Numbered from the stretch's first letter, positions 25,701-34,143 are shown. The stretch: DNA of 64,000 nucleotides from CAVTLG01 sp963802635 (GCA_963802635.1 CAWDJJ010000001.1:620001-684000), one strand, 5' to 3'. The notes: generated from the sequence alone by a model not told the origin. Numbers and translations: made by a program.

Positions 25701-26473
25701 TGCTGAAATTCGTCGTAGCGTGTTTGGGTCTGTATTGCAGGCTGTTTATCAGTGGTAGGGGCGCACTTGGCGTGCGCCCTGGGCTGGCTTGTGCCGGTTG
25801 GTTCTCGCGTGGTCTCGGGCGTTTTGAGCAGACTGACCAGTCGGTTGAGGAGTGCCGCCTGGGAAACGGCAAACGTATTTGCTAATGTATATGCAGGGAC
25901 TTGCTGTTCCTGGTAGAGTGTGCGCAAGCGCTCGAGTGGGATCAACAATGTTGCTGCAAACATGTTGGCTGCCAGTTCGCGCTGGCTGCGTGGATCATAC
26001 GTCTGACCAATGCCGAGTGCCTCCTGGTGCTGATCCTGGTCAAAAAAACTGTTCATGTCTTCTTGAATGTCGGTTTCCTGACAGGGATCTGTGGGTGAAG
26101 GCGCGGCTATATCGTGCTGAGCGGGTGATAGGATGTTTGTTGTGGTATTGCGCTCTAGCAGAGCTTGAAAACGGCTTCCGCTATGACAGTGTAGGATGGC
26201 ATGTCCCAATTCATGGGCCAGCGTAAAGCGGCGTAGTGTGTCCGGCATATCGCGACGCAGCCAGATCAGGTCCTCTTCTTCGTCGGGATCGGTAAAGCCA
26301 TAGGTGCCTGCCGCATAGTCAGCGGGATGAAATGTTTCGATGTGCAAACCAAGCCAGGATACCAATGCATCAACAGGAGTTCTGTCATCGGTCCAGTCTG
26401 CATGGGCATCCCGATATTCCTGTAGCAGGAGGCGTGCTGCTGTCTCTGCCATTATACGCATAGCATTATCCAC
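22793..26473 (-). CDS. ImmA/IrrE metallopeptidase - UvrD helicase - PD-(D/E)XK nuclease fusion
   Basis: 1226 residues. Start GTG 26473 is chosen because GGGAG lies six bases upstream; the frame is open to 26548. Residues about 1-220 form an ImmA/IrrE (M78, DUF955) domain: zinc motif TLAHELGHAILH (HExxH at about 87-91) and RELAANMFAATLLIP with the third-ligand region at about 165. A linker partly encoded by a palindromic repeat follows (about 228-243). Then a complete UvrD/PcrA-type SF1 helicase: Walker A AGPGSGKTS (about 271-278), ILVDEFQDVN, VVGDANQAIYGFRGA, MTVHASKGLEFPVV and FYVGVTRAREQLVLSYS. The last 250 residues resemble the AddB/Cas4-type nuclease: one Cys in YQRCPRQYAYS and CxxCx5C at the end, as for an Fe-S cluster, but the usual Asp-x-Lys is not seen after VDRVEG. 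DNA repair or defence is likely; the peptidase may control stability of a partner or repressor. Confidence 0.85.
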   Translation of the reverse strand: MDNAMRIMAETAARLLLQEYRDAHADWTDDRTPVDALVSWLGLHIETFHPADYAAGTYGFTDPDEEEDLIWLRRDMPDTLRRFTLAHELGHAILHCHSGSRFQALLERNTTTNILSPAQHDIAAPSPTDPCQETDIQEDMNSFFDQDQHQEALGIGQTYDPRSQRELAANMFAATLLIPLERLRTLYQEQQVPAYTLANTFAVSQAALLNRLVSLLKTPETTREPTGTSQPRAHAKCAPTTDKQPAIQTQTRYDEFQQAAIEAPTPALIVAGPGSGKTSTLIGRVNYLMRTLGIPSQQILALTFSRKAALEMEERLQQIVDNTTPKVSTFHAFCADLLRQHGTLVGLRTDFALIDEAEGYFLLRQLANDLHLRHYQKLQAPTYYFPALLKAISRAKDELVSPAAYAALAQQMKDQAKDADALEQAEKALEVAHIYALYEQALLSRGDTDFGGLLVLTLQLFSIQPELLYQQQQKYQQILVDEFQDVNRASGVLLRELAGQEQHVWVVGDANQAIYGFRGASPANISQFEQDFPGAAVLPLSRNYRSRPDLVNLAESFRCVQLELGQEPGKNQPARLTRADTSVTLARATSEVNEFMGIIEDMRYKHAHGYSYKDMIVLCRTRALAQKISRVLSAEGLPIIEQGSMLEQEQIKDVLSMILLLTDSSGKGLLRAAHQREHPLSQSDIEALLLAAREPDTNPRQLLLTDTVPLNISIEGRHALTRLSQILQALQHCNDVWSLLAQYLLIETSLIRDQLAATDNKQQSTQLAAYDRLLQLARHYDQQLARTGAESAQATLPPLEERARGFLEYLNLLVLLRQDGGSRQGGEESTGEDAEIIRVMTVHASKGLEFPVVYMPGLVQRRFPLQARADPVATPTGMLRAESEGRTAHESGEACLFYVGVTRAREQLVLSYSERYGKLKYKRSPYLDALEAGLASERVSKLQWNFTPATEDPELAEQELSPTRVSCQPSESFINAMRSPTLSASAIEAYQRCPRQYAYSAIYHFAGETATYQLFWQATHKTVEEFREQLYDATKLHDDTTEKFVPGQEELKALYNKHWQALGGPEAPFAPLYEEHGHEVIEALRRKISTQDEVAWDVRSAFNVEVAGKTVHVTVDRVEGVTQIARPTRFIRTRFGKRKEKPAAETRELFYTLAYRQQHPGQPVELHSHNMSTGEVMPITMTARKEQSLYEGVEQAIKGLESNAYPAQPAEPFRCPNCPFFLICPA
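25754..25789. repeat. Half copy of the family A palindrome inside the helicase fusion gene
   Basis: GGTAGGGGCGCACTTGGCG followed by TGCGCCCTGGGC matches the left half of the 56-base element at 17873-17928, with a short gap. It is read in frame in the linker between the metallopeptidase and helicase domains, encoding SQPRAHAKCAPTT. Confidence 0.7.
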
Positions 26474-26793
26474 TGCAATCTCCCTGGAGCATATAGTATG
26501 AGTATAGTCGCGCCGTATGCGTACTTTATCCACTCTATTATACCTCATTTTTGCCTCTTCTTCGCGGTTTATGCTGTATGTGGCATTGTCGGCAGCAAGA
26601 AGATTGTCTCATACAAAAAAACACGGCTGGAAAAGTGCTGTTGCTGATCTGGTTTCTTTGATATAATGAAACGCGTAGTCGAAATTGGCAGAGCGTGCTA
26701 CAGTCTCAGGGAGCAATCTACTGATAGTGTTTGGTTTCAGCTCGCTACTGACAAAAATGTGCACCTTCTAAACACTATCAAAGGGGTTTTGAC
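26474..26793. promoter_or_regulatory. Divergent promoter region
   Basis: Between the divergent helicase fusion and the PH-like membrane protein. On the plus strand TATAAT lies at 26662-26667 with TTGCTG at 26641-26646 (15-base spacing). On the minus strand a TATAAT can be read in GAGGTATAATAGAG (around 26540), without a strong -35. An inverted repeat ACTATCA/TGATAGT-like (26722-26778, AAACACTATCA and TGATAGTGTTT) flanks the leader of the plus-strand gene. Confidence 0.5.
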
Positions 26794-27459
26794 GTGAATG
26801 CTAAAGAGATCCTTGTCCAGGCTAGAGCGAATGTGAAAGAGTCAGATGATTGGGCTGTGTTCCCATTGCTGCGCCGCCAGGTCATCGGAGGGCTTGCTGG
26901 CTGGATATTTGGAGTGCTCCTGGGTTCAGGATTGCTGGCAATAGCTGTCCCTGCCATTATTCCTTATAATTACGAGCGTGGAGTCGCATCTATCATTTTT
27001 GCAACGCTGCTACTGGCAGCCATCGCATTTATCGCTATTGGCAGTGTTGTGCTATTGATAGTCGACATATATCGTCTCATCCATGCTGATGAGCATATGA
27101 TTGTGATTACGAACGAAAACTTTGTGAAGCAAGAAGGCAAAAAGATTATTCATGTCCCGCTCGCCAACGTACGGCATGTGACACCGCGTGGTCGTGCTCC
27201 TATTGATCGTTCTACTGAAACCGAGCAAGTTGACGTCAAGCAGATACCGGGTATCGGCGAGAGCACTATGGGTTTCTTGTTTGGACGTGGCATGACGTCC
27301 TCGGGTATGCGCTGGCGGCGAAAAGGGATGCGTACCCCCACATCGCTGGCCTTTATCGATGCACGCACAAATACTGAAGTAACTGTTGTCAATGATCAGA
27401 CCTATGGGGACCCTTTTATAATCGCTGCTGTACTGAAAAAATATATTGCCTCTATTTAG
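26794..27459 (+). CDS. Membrane protein with PH-like C-terminal domain
   Basis: GTG 26794 is preceded by AAAGGGG. The 221-residue product has two membrane helices (residues about 32-57 and 63-90: VIGGLAGWIFGVLLGSGLLA and IIFATLLLAAIAFIAIGSVV), then a soluble domain beginning DEHMIVITNENFVKQEGKKI and containing VPLANVRHVTPRG. That is the usual start of bacterial PH-like (bPH_2 / DUF304-type) domains. A glycine-rich loop near residue 160 and a final beta-alpha unit follow. No function is known. An upstream inverted repeat in the leader may be regulatory. Confidence 0.65.
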   Translation: MNAKEILVQARANVKESDDWAVFPLLRRQVIGGLAGWIFGVLLGSGLLAIAVPAIIPYNYERGVASIIFATLLLAAIAFIAIGSVVLLIVDIYRLIHADEHMIVITNENFVKQEGKKIIHVPLANVRHVTPRGRAPIDRSTETEQVDVKQIPGIGESTMGFLFGRGMTSSGMRWRRKGMRTPTSLAFIDARTNTEVTVVNDQTYGDPFIIAAVLKKYIASI

Positions 27460-27513
27460 TAGCTCGGTCATGACAAATAAATGTGTGGTGGGTATAATTC
27501 ACTATGACGGGTC

Positions 27514-27790
27514 AGGATGCCCCGCGCCTTCAGGCCTGTCTTTTACTCACATCTTTCTCGGTCATCACTGCGAGATTTGAGGCAATGTGAGGCTGGGAAA
27601 AAGACGATGTATTGTTTCAAGAAGAGCAAAACATGTGTAAATATGATCTTTGACAAAATAATACGTTGCCAGAAAGGAAAAGAAAGGCAATTTATTGCCA
27701 GAGATGTAGGGGCCAGATTTATCGCGCCCGTATCGCCCGAATATCTCGAAAGATGTGGGTAAGAATCAGGCCTTCAGGCCGGGGTCATTG
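27514..27790. repeat. MITE-like element with family C core upstream of coaX
   Basis: Imperfect terminal inverted repeats ATGCCCCGCGCCTTCAGGCC (from 27516) and GGCCTTCAGGCCGGGGTCAT (to 27790) bound about 275 bases without a gene. Inside, 27683-27724 carries AAAGGCAATTTATTGCCAGAG followed by TGTAGGGGCCAGATTTATCG, shared with 38732-38773. The gap between the neighbouring genes (27460-27823) is otherwise empty. Confidence 0.65.
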
Positions 27791-27823
27791 ACTCATCCAA
27801 TGTGCATAGAAAGTGAGGCATTT

Positions 27824-28609
27824 ATGCTGCTTGCCATTGATATCAGTAATACCAATATCAAGTTTGGTCTCTATCATGGAGAGATCATGAAGCATCACTG
27901 GGTAGTATCAACTGCCCGCCAGCGCACCACGGATGAATATGCTATGGTGTTGAATGATTTGTTCCGCCACGCAGGTTATGATCTTACCGATATCGATGAT
28001 CTGATCGTGTCGAGCGTTGTCCCTCCACTCACTCCCGTATTTCAGGATCTTGCCATAAATTATTGTAGCAAAGAAGCATTTGTGATTGATTATACGCTAG
28101 ACCTGGGTTTTCGTCTGCTCATAGATAATCCATGGGAACTCGGCTCTGACCGTATCATGACGACCATGGCTGCCTATCATCTCTATGGTGGGCCAGCTAT
28201 CGTTATCGCCTTTAGCACGGCGACGACCTTTGATGTTGTTTCTGGACAGGGAGATTTTCTGGGTGGTGCCATCGCTCCCGGACTTGTGATTTCGGCTGAA
28301 GCGCTGAGTAGCGCGGCCTCGCGCCTCTATCGTGTGGACATGACACCGCCGCGCACTGCCCTTGGCAAAAATACCATTGAGAATATGCAATCAGGTATCA
28401 TTTATGGGCATGTCGGTCTCGTCCAGGGTTTGATTGCACGTTTGCTCAAAGAGATACCGGACGTTACGCGGGCCGACGAAGTCAAGGTGATTGCGCATGG
28501 CGGTCTGGCGCAGTTGATGGCTCCCATTATCCCCGAAATTCAGCATATCAACCAGTATTTACCTCTGGAAGGTCTCAGGTTAGCATATAAAAAATTAAAA
28601 GCGTCATGA
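27824..28609 (+). CDS. coaX: Type III pantothenate kinase
   Basis: Phosphorylates pantothenate, first step of coenzyme A synthesis; cytoplasmic. ATG 27824 has GAGG five bases upstream and gives the proper N-terminus LLAIDISNTNIKFGLY. Other family features are present: the ISSVVPPLT-like VSSVVPPLTPVF, the ELGSDRIMTTMAAY motif, and GGAIAPGLVISAEALSSAASRL. Two usual residues differ: the N-terminal DxGNT reads DISNT, and the DFGTATTFD motif reads AFSTATTFD, losing the conserved Asp. The enzyme may have weak or altered activity, or another PanK may exist. The stop codon lies inside a fragment of repeat family D. Confidence 0.85.
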   Translation: MLLAIDISNTNIKFGLYHGEIMKHHWVVSTARQRTTDEYAMVLNDLFRHAGYDLTDIDDLIVSSVVPPLTPVFQDLAINYCSKEAFVIDYTLDLGFRLLIDNPWELGSDRIMTTMAAYHLYGGPAIVIAFSTATTFDVVSGQGDFLGGAIAPGLVISAEALSSAASRLYRVDMTPPRTALGKNTIENMQSGIIYGHVGLVQGLIARLLKEIPDVTRADEVKVIAHGGLAQLMAPIIPEIQHINQYLPLEGLRLAYKKLKAS

Positions 28610-28624
28610 ATGCAAGGCAATATA
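28607..28624 (-). repeat. End fragment of family D repeat at the coaX stop
   Basis: TGAATGCAAGGCAATAT is identical to the end of the unit at 1325-1459. Its first three bases are the coaX stop codon. Confidence 0.55.
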
Positions 28625-28709
28625 ACCTGATGCTGGTTACATTCGTATTTATTCTGGTGAACTTCTATGCTTTCTAGTCTGTTAGTTAGAGTCAAAGCGG
28701 GGAGCATTT

Positions 28710-29933
28710 ATGCAAAGCCAGGAAAACATCTACGATACACCAGAGCCTGCGCCTGCGAGTGAGTGGCAAGTCAACACGAATCCTCGTGAGCCGCTGTATC
28801 AGCCCCAGGAAGACGCACTATATGCCGAGGGCTATCGAGATCAGGAGAGATGGGATACGTGGTTGAGGGATGGTGAGAAGCTTCAGCCAAAACCCAATGC
28901 GCGCTGGGGCATGCGGGAATTGCTGATAGTGTTATTACTGCTCTGCGCTTTTGTAGTAGCTGGAGCTATCTTCGGCCTCATTATCAGCTGGCTGAGTTGG
29001 ATGATTCTTACGGTCCTGGTGATTGTTGGGACCGTAGTGATTATCAGCAACTGGCGCGTCGTGGCTGTTCCTCTACCAACGCAAACGTTCCAGATTTCTG
29101 AACGGCCCACACTCGTAATCAGAAATGCCCGTGGGACCGTCGTGTTGCGGCCTGGTGAGGATGGCATCGTGTCAGTTGCTGGTGACAAACGTGCCAGTGG
29201 TCTGGGCATTGATCTCAGCAAGATGCAAGTTATATGTCACCAGCAGGGTAATACGCTGAATATAGCGGGAAACATCTTTTGGAATCTGTTTCAGTTTGGC
29301 TTGAGAAGCATCGACCTGGATATTACGATACCTGCGAATTGTGATCTGAAACTGATGAATGGGAGCGGAAAAATCATCGTCCAGGGGGCGAACGGCAATC
29401 ACAGATTGCGCACTGGCTGCGGCAGGATCATCATCAGCGACCTGCAAGGCCAGATTGTTGCACAGACAGGTAGTGGGCGCATTGAGGCCAATAATCTCCA
29501 AGGTCGGATCGACCTGCTCACAGGTAGTGGACGCATCGATTTCAACAACCTTGAGGGTCGCATTACTATGCGCACTGGTAGTTCGCGCATCGAGGGTAGC
29601 AACGTGCGTGGTCAGCTTGTTGCACATACAGGTAGTGGGCGCATAGAGGTCAGTGAGGCGGCTCTGTCGGGTGCTTCATGTCTGAAAACAGGTAGTGGTT
29701 CAATAGCATTTGAAGGTTCACTTGACCCTTATGGCGACTACCAGATGAAGACAGGCAGTGGTCGCATTCACGTGACGTTGCCCGTTGCTGTATCGTTTCG
29801 CCTGAAGGCTTCAACAGGCTCGGGAGGAGTCATAAACGAATTTGGCAGCGCTGAGGTAGGCAGCCTGCCACGTCCGCGACTCAAACTGCGCACCGGTAGC
29901 GGCGGTATTCGTATCTACCGTACAGATATATGA
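28710..29933 (+). CDS. Membrane-anchored beta-repeat protein (DUF4097-like)
   Basis: 407 residues from ATG 28710, preceded by GGGGAG. A polar N-terminal 65 residues is followed by two membrane segments (ELLIVLLLLCAFVVAGAIFG and MILTVLVIVGTVVIIS). The C-terminal half is a regular repeat of about 18-20 residues with TGSGRIE-type turns (TGCGRIIISDLQG, TGSGRIEANNLQG, TGSGRIDFNNLEG, TGSSRIEGSNVRG and others), the layout of DUF4097/DUF4098 beta-helix proteins. Such proteins are thought to sit at the cell surface or near anti-sigma-type regulators; the role is not known. Confidence 0.8.
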   Translation: MQSQENIYDTPEPAPASEWQVNTNPREPLYQPQEDALYAEGYRDQERWDTWLRDGEKLQPKPNARWGMRELLIVLLLLCAFVVAGAIFGLIISWLSWMILTVLVIVGTVVIISNWRVVAVPLPTQTFQISERPTLVIRNARGTVVLRPGEDGIVSVAGDKRASGLGIDLSKMQVICHQQGNTLNIAGNIFWNLFQFGLRSIDLDITIPANCDLKLMNGSGKIIVQGANGNHRLRTGCGRIIISDLQGQIVAQTGSGRIEANNLQGRIDLLTGSGRIDFNNLEGRITMRTGSSRIEGSNVRGQLVAHTGSGRIEVSEAALSGASCLKTGSGSIAFEGSLDPYGDYQMKTGSGRIHVTLPVAVSFRLKASTGSGGVINEFGSAEVGSLPRPRLKLRTGSGGIRIYRTDI

Positions 29934-29946
29934 GGAATGTTGGAAA

Positions 29947-30023
29947 TGGTGGGCCTTCCTGGACTCGAACCAGGGACCTCAGTCTTATCAGGACTGCGCT
30001 CTAACCACCTGAGCTAAAAGCCC
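29947..30023 (-). tRNA. tRNA-Ile (GAT) with encoded CCA
   Basis: Acceptor GGGCTTT/AAGGCCC, anticodon loop CTGATAA between AGTC and GACT, T-loop GGTTCGAGTCC, 3' CCA encoded. It lies beyond the 5S terminator and is nearly identical to the second copy at 30384-30457. Confidence 0.93.
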
Positions 30024-30052
30024 TCAATGTTGTTGTTTACAGGCATAAAGTA

Positions 30053-30078
30053 CAGGAAAACCCGCCCATACAGGCGGG
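30053..30078 (-). terminator. Rho-independent terminator of the rRNA operon
   Basis: On the minus strand CCCGCC, loop TGTATG, GGCGGG, then TTTTCC directly after the 5S gene. Confidence 0.8.
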
Positions 30079-30083
30079 TGGAA

Positions 30084-30199
<116 letters not shown>

Positions 30200-30228
30200 A
30201 CCTGCATGTACAAACGGGTACAGCTTCC

Positions 30229-30304
30229 TGGTGGAGACGAGGGGATTCGAACCCCTGACCTCCGCCGTGCAAAGGCGGCGCTCTACCAACTAAGCTACGT
30301 CCCC
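30229..30304 (-). tRNA. tRNA-Ala (TGC) with encoded CCA
   Basis: Acceptor GGGGACG/CGTCTCC, anticodon loop TTTGCAC between CCGCC and GGCGG, T-loop GGTTCGAATCC, 3' CCA present. It lies in the 16S-5S spacer. Confidence 0.94.
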
Positions 30305-30310
30305 TCAAGG

Positions 30311-30379
30311 GTGGCGCTCTACCAACTAAGCTACATCCCCTGGCGTGGAGATGAGGGGACTCGAACCCCTACTTCCGCC
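30311..30379 (-). pseudogene. Rearranged tRNA-Ala pieces: 3' part precedes 5' part
   Basis: Reading the minus strand, 30379-30346 carries an Ala-type 3' portion (anticodon-stem end GGCGGAAGT, T-arm AGGGGTTCGAGTCCCCT, acceptor CATCTCCA), then a CCA, then 30340-30311 carries the 5' portion (GGGGATGTAGCTTAGTTGG and TAGAGCGCCAC). No anticodon loop is present in either piece. It lies between tRNA-Ile and the intact tRNA-Ala. The simplest origin is unequal recombination between tandem tRNA-Ala copies. Confidence 0.7.
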
Positions 30380-30383
30380 ATAG

Positions 30384-30457
30384 TGGGCCTTCCTGGACTC
30401 GAACCAGGGACCTCAGTCTTATCAGGACTGCGCTCTAACCACCTGAGCTAAAAGCCC
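30384..30457 (-). tRNA. tRNA-Ile (GAT), spacer copy without encoded CCA
   Basis: Same body as the gene at 29947-30023 (anticodon loop CTGATAA), but the bases after the discriminator read CTA rather than CCA. First tRNA after the 16S gene. Confidence 0.92.
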
Positions 30458-30631
30458 TCGTGTACAGCTTACTCAAACGAGGAAGTAGCATCAGTTTCCA
30501 TGGACAACTAAAGAGTGGTAAGGCGAGACAATCGAACGCCAATCTTCCTATCATAAGCCTTTACAGTTCGCCTCACTTTTAAAGTGAGTATCGACCTGGG
30601 AATGGATCTCCCGAAGGAGATCAGTGTTCCC

Positions 30632-32115
<1,484 letters not shown>

Positions 32116-32267
32116 GTGTATTTATATGCAAATCTCTCACTAGAGATTTACGTTTATTGCTGATGCGAGCTTATCAAAGTTATTGACTGGCTTTTTGTTC
32201 TTCTTGTTTCCTTACCACTCTTCAGTTGTTCAAGTACTTTTCTGGTGCTTTCGCTCCTCGTGCGCCT

Positions 32268-32825
32268 TCAGAGCTTATCGTTGGGCGCAAGACAGATAAT
32301 AGCACTGACCTCGTATCCTGTCAATAGTTTTCCCTGTGTTTTTTCGTAAAATTGAGAAAATGGTAAATATTCAAAAAGAGCGAGTACTATTTGTCTTACT
32401 CTGCGTCGTTCGCGCCGCAGGTGATCTTCGAGAGGGATGACCTTGTCTTGGGTGTCTTCGTTCGCACTTTGTGAGTTCTGCTCCAGGTAATAGCTGATCG
32501 TGAGCGCTATGCCAACACCCAGCGGGATCAGTCCTGGTAGCAGCCAGGGACCAAGATGATAAGGGATGGCGAGGCTTGTGGGTAGGAAGAAGCCGACGGG
32601 GTAGAGTCCTATGGTTAGCGAGAGGCCCACCATCATGGTGATCAGTCCTGCGCGTAACATACCTCGGCTACGACGGCCTTTTTGTATGTTGTTCGGATTG
32701 ATGCCTTGTTGAATCAAGGCCATACGCTCTCTATGGTGGATATAGCGCAAAAGTACTATGAAACCGAAGAAAATGGCTAAAGCCACCAACCAACCAAACA
32801 GTAAAGCCAGGGTACTCAATGACAT
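32268..32825 (-). CDS. Membrane protein, DUF6249-like
   Basis: 185 residues from the ATG at 32825; three hydrophobic segments (LALLFGWLVALAIFFGFIVLL, a pair around residues 57-105: MLRAGLITMMVGLSLTIGLY and LGPWLLPGLIPLGVGIALTISYY) separated by HHRERMALIQQGINPN, a motif common in small bacterial membrane proteins of the DUF6249 type. A charged tail follows. The last 50 codons overlap the rRNA promoter (32296-32324), so the true protein might end there by chance of frame; coding and promoter functions share the same DNA. Divergent from the sigma factor gene. Confidence 0.7.
   Translation of the reverse strand: MSLSTLALLFGWLVALAIFFGFIVLLRYIHHRERMALIQQGINPNNIQKGRRSRGMLRAGLITMMVGLSLTIGLYPVGFFLPTSLAIPYHLGPWLLPGLIPLGVGIALTISYYLEQNSQSANEDTQDKVIPLEDHLRRERRRVRQIVLALFEYLPFSQFYEKTQGKLLTGYEVSAIICLAPNDKL
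32296..32324 (-). promoter_or_regulatory. Strong sigma-70-type promoter of the rRNA operon
   Basis: On the minus strand TTGACA, 17 bases, TATTAT; about 180 bases upstream of the 16S 5' end. It is the best promoter match in the window and lies within the coding region of the upstream membrane protein. Confidence 0.8.
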
Positions 32826-32941
32826 ATTCTATTACCTCTTTCTCAATAGGATTTCCGTATGATAAGATACGAGTGATCGGGAAGAATGTTTCGCCGGGCT
32901 GGTGAAACTTTTTCCTTCTAACTGTCCTCTAATATCATATA

Positions 32942-33574
32942 ATGAGTGAGTATATCTTGCAGCCATCACATAGCATCGGACTACCGGTTGCCAATGTGGC
33001 ACCATCCGCTGCAGAATTGGATGATGTCGCACTTGTACACGCCAGTCAAACTGGCGATCAAGACGCTTTTACCCTGTTAGTGCAGCGGCACCAGCGACGT
33101 GTCTTCAATCTTGTCTTTCGCATGCTCCAGCAATATGAAGAGGCAAATGAAGTGACACAGGAGACGTTTCTTGCAGCCTGGCAAGGTCTGTCTTCATTTC
33201 GCGGTGAGGCCCGCTTCACTACCTGGTTATATCGTATTGCTTACAATTGTGCGTTAAAACAGTTGGAGCAGCGGAAACGTGATAATATTCTGCAACTGGC
33301 AATGCAGGCGGAGCAGATAGATAACGATGAGCGTATTGGTGCTGAACTAGAAGTGCGTGATCGTCAGGTTTTTGTGCGCGAGCATCTTGCGCAGTTGCCT
33401 GCCAAGTACCGGGTGGTCCTGGTCTTGCGCCATTTGCAGGACATGACCTATGAAGAAATGGCTGAAGTACTGACTATGCCCATTGGTACGATCAAAACGC
33501 AGTTATTTCGGGCACGTAATTTGCTCAAGGAACGCATTGAAGCATTCGAGTATGAATGGAAATCGAGAGGATAG
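32942..33574 (+). CDS. ECF-type RNA polymerase sigma factor
   Basis: Region 2 is seen at residues about 38-105 (AFTLLVQRHQRRVFNLVFRML, EEANEVTQETFLAAWQGLSSFRG, FTTWLYRIAYNCALKQLEQRK), and region 4 at about 145-205 (LPAKYRVVLVLRHLQDMTYEEMAEVLTMPIGTIKTQLFRARNLLKE). 210 residues. No Shine-Dalgarno precedes ATG 32942, and a TATAAT overlaps the start, so the mRNA may be leaderless or the start may lie further downstream (the first 30 residues are poorly conserved in style). GTGAAACTTTTT...GTCC upstream is a possible ECF-type autoregulated promoter. The anti-sigma gene follows at once. Confidence 0.9.
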   Translation: MSEYILQPSHSIGLPVANVAPSAAELDDVALVHASQTGDQDAFTLLVQRHQRRVFNLVFRMLQQYEEANEVTQETFLAAWQGLSSFRGEARFTTWLYRIAYNCALKQLEQRKRDNILQLAMQAEQIDNDERIGAELEVRDRQVFVREHLAQLPAKYRVVLVLRHLQDMTYEEMAEVLTMPIGTIKTQLFRARNLLKERIEAFEYEWKSRG

Positions 33575-33576
33575 TC

Positions 33577-34143
33577 ATGCGCTGTGCTAAAGCTGTCAAG
33601 CAGTTACAGTTATATATGGATAAGCAATTAACGCTAGGACAACTTCGTGCCCTTGAGGCGCATATCTCTATCTGCTCTGCTTGTCACGCGGAATTGTTGG
33701 TACTAGAAGACATTGAAAATGCTGTGCAGGGGATGGAGCTGGTAGTTGAACCGGCAGATTTGACGGTAAATGTCATGCGACGTGTTGCGCTCAGTGCCGC
33801 GCAGACTCGGGAAGCGGCTCAAAAACAGCCCTATGAGCTATTTCGTCCGTCGCTGCGGGAAACGCTGACGGCGGTTCTGCTGGCTACGGTAGCTATGCTT
33901 GGTATTGTGCTGGTGCAACCTTCTGTACGCGCAGTGCTCCCAGTGACAGGCAGTCATGGTCTGCTCTTCCATATGCTGATTAATTTCTGGAATATATTAA
34001 TTGGCGTCGATAGCGGAACGTTGATGTTGATCCTGTGGGTCGTTGGGACGATCCTGGGTGTATGGATCACGTTGATGCTGGCTGGAGCAGAGGTGCGGAC
34101 AGTCTGGTTTAAGTCGGTTATGGATCGCTTGCCCGTGTGGTAG
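33577..34143 (+). CDS. Zinc-finger anti-sigma factor, membrane-bound
   Basis: Start ATG 33577 has AGAGGA six bases upstream and lies two bases after the sigma factor stop. The N-terminus carries the ZAS zinc motif (LEAHISICSACHAELL: His-x3-Cys-x2-Cys), which binds ECF sigma factors. Two membrane helices follow (about residues 96-120, ETLTAVLLATVAMLGIVLV, and 150-172, TLMLILWVVGTILGVWITLML). It is expected to hold the sigma factor at the membrane until a signal arrives. The signal is not indicated by the sequence. Confidence 0.88.
   Translation: MRCAKAVKQLQLYMDKQLTLGQLRALEAHISICSACHAELLVLEDIENAVQGMELVVEPADLTVNVMRRVALSAAQTREAAQKQPYELFRPSLRETLTAVLLATVAMLGIVLVQPSVRAVLPVTGSHGLLFHMLINFWNILIGVDSGTLMLILWVVGTILGVWITLMLAGAEVRTVWFKSVMDRLPVW

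Noticed and set aside
30311..30379. A functional permuted tRNA-Ala gene.
   Set aside because: Neither piece contains an anticodon loop, so a complete tRNA cannot be formed; a recombination scar is more likely.
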